Origin: Symsagittifera roscoffensis
Taxonomy: Eukaryota > Xenacoelomorpha > Acoela > Convolutidae
NCBI RefSeq assembly: GCF_963678635.1
Contig: NC_087063.1
Span: forward strand, 54,451,074-54,515,073
Direction of reading: 5' to 3'
Length of the DNA: 64,000 bases
Shown here: positions 62,350 to 64,000 of the stretch, in pieces
Numbering within the stretch: the first letter of the stretch is position 1
Layout: every line of letters starts with the position of its first letter
The notes under the pieces: model-generated
Seen by the model: only the letters and a program-made list of their open reading frames with translations
What the model was told of the DNA's origin: nothing
The model's database searches: none
Program-made: the position numbers and the translations under genes

Positions 62350-64000
62350 ACTTGATGGCGCAGCCCAGAAACGGTTTTCAGTTTTTAATTATAGACATTA
62401 AACCAGACAGGAAAAGATTCACCCAAATGATTCACCCAGATGCAACTTGCAGTAAGAACCGAAACAATAGTAAGAAAAGCATTTGCTCCTTATACGCAAG
62501 ATTATAAAAACACAAGGATGACAAAAGTCCTGAGATGATGACTCTAACACCACATTTACGAATAATAGCAATAAAAACAGAGCTCCACATCCATCTTCAG
62601 TTCGAGAAAAAGATATAGACTTCCGAATGATTATAATAACTATAGACAACAATCACTTTATCGAAATACCTATCGCGGAAAATCTCCAGATCGAAGAAAT
62701 TCACAAAAATTCTCAAAAAATAGATTTAATAGATCAAACAGTCAAAATAACCAATATCGAAACAATTATTCAAGATCAAATTCGAACAGAATTTATAACT
62801 CAACTTATAATAGAAACCGTTCTCATTCAAAATCTCGAATTAGATATTATTCAAATGACCGTTCCAGAAATTCCTCATAAAATTGAAACAGGAATTACTC
62901 AAACAATAGAAACAGACCATACTCAGATAATAGATCACAAAACTATTCAAACAACAGATCAAACAAAAATACTAATCACAATAGAACTCGTGACAATTCC
63001 AGGTATCAAAGTTCTAGTTATTCAAGTCGACTGAGAAATTATTCTCAGTCATCACACAGGAAAATTACACAATAACAAAATTCACAACAAAACTAAAGAT
63101 GTAGTACACTTAAATATCGAACAAAAGTCAATGAGATAAAATCAACTAATGAAACTCAATCAGTCCCTTCCGGTTTTGACAACACAGAAAATTCAGAGCT
63201 ACAACAGTTCAATTTTCAGATGATAAACTTGATTAATTTTCTTTTTTACACAAAAATTAAAGCCAAATCATAATGTTTAGAGATTTCAACTAATTCTAAT
63301 GAAATTCCAAAACTTAGAATTAGTCTGAACTGCAGGAAAAAACCTTCCATTACCAGCTACACTCAGTTGAAATACACCACCTGAATTGATAAGAAGAAAA
63401 ACGACGGTAGTAATACCGTAAAACATAAAGTTTTCCCTTGCAAAAGACCAAACATCACCACGATTAGAATATATATATATGCAGTAAAATCGACCTTGAT
63501 AATGCACAAATAAATAATCTACAACAATTTCCATTAAATCTGGGTTGCCAAAATAGTCACTTCGAAATAGACTTGTTAGGATATTCTACATTTAAACCGA
63601 TACCATGTTCATTATGGATCAAGAACAATACACAACAAAAACCACTTTGCAAAAAATGTATAGGACAGTCGTTTTTACATTAATAGAAAAAAAAACTGAA
63701 CAGATTTTAAAAAATTTATCAGGACGTCCAGATTCAAGCTCAAAATACACAATGAATCAAGTTTTTAATCTGCATGACCTCTAGATAATATACCGCTCTC
63801 AAAAACAGAATTTGAAAACTTTTCTACCAGCGACAGAAAAAATGATACTGGAACTACTACAGAAATATCAAAAGCTCGACCCAGTCATTAGACAAATTCA
63901 ATCTCGGCGCAAAAAAAAAAACAAAACCCGAAAAGGCAGATATCACAATTCTAGGAAACAAAATTTTTCTTAGATACTTCAGGAATTTAATAACACATCC
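62339..64000 (+). repeat. near-identical duplicate of 52048-53708
   Basis: Matches at a constant offset of 10,291 bases with one substitution seen (52081 T, 62372 C) and one extra A in the A-run at 63911. It includes gag, nucleocapsid, RNase H and integrase debris with all their stops. It continues past the window edge. Confidence 0.95.

Overview
This is a eukaryotic, A+T-rich (roughly 70% by eye) stretch made almost entirely of mobile DNA in several stages of decay. There is no operon structure, no rRNA or tRNA gene and no convincing host gene. Env-bearing LTR proviruses, a family B DNA polymerase element, LINE debris, MITE-like pieces and tandem repeats together suggest an invertebrate animal. 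A short TTAGGG-like tract agrees with many animal phyla but proves nothing. The species cannot be named from the sequence.

Layout. 1-4.0 kb: a wrecked self-synthesising (Maverick/Polinton/adintovirus-like) element, with a family B DNA polymerase pseudogene (+) and a divergent ORF (-) that may be PC4-like. 4.0-9.1 kb: degenerate repeats, namely a ~640 bp family in about three tandem copies and then a ~1.21 kb unit in two tandem copies. 9,077-27,986: a structurally complete 18.9 kb Ty3/gypsy-type provirus on the minus strand, inserted in the second 1.21 kb unit with a 4-bp target duplication (ATAC) and TG...CA LTRs. 28-35 kb: more degenerate tandem repeats, a ~20 bp minisatellite and a small island of unrecognised ORFs. 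35.3-44.4 kb: three tandem composite units, each made of a flank module, LTR, leader, basic ORF, gag start and a MITE-like element. 44.4-59.75 kb: older plus-strand remains of the same retroelement family (two gag-to-integrase passages, then env), cut off by a minus-strand LINE fragment. 60.4-62.3 kb: mostly unassigned sequence. 62,339-64,000: an almost identical copy of 52,048-53,708.

The 18.9 kb element is the main object. In minus-strand order it has: 5' LTR, primer binding site, a leader with a conserved small ORF and repeated RNA hairpins, a basic-protein ORF, gag (three reading-frame blocks), an in-frame UAG, protease/RT, RNase H and integrase with a D,D(35)E core and a GPY-type C-terminal domain plus a long tail, two small membrane proteins, a Pro/Ser/Thr-rich ORF, a large envelope glycoprotein that looks chuvirus-like to me, a further ORF coupled to env by an ATGA overlap, a decayed last ORF, polypurine tract and 3' LTR. 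It is two to three times the usual length of a Ty3/gypsy element.

Several unnamed pieces (leader ORF, basic ORF, first membrane ORF, ORF-X, the ATGA-coupled ORF start, the U3 palindrome and the leader hairpins) recur in the diverged copies at 35-60 kb. They are therefore old parts of the family, not chance open frames. The young copy has nearly identical LTRs yet about ten lesions in its genes. This suggests a defective genome that was mobilised in trans, with some homopolymer assembly error possible.
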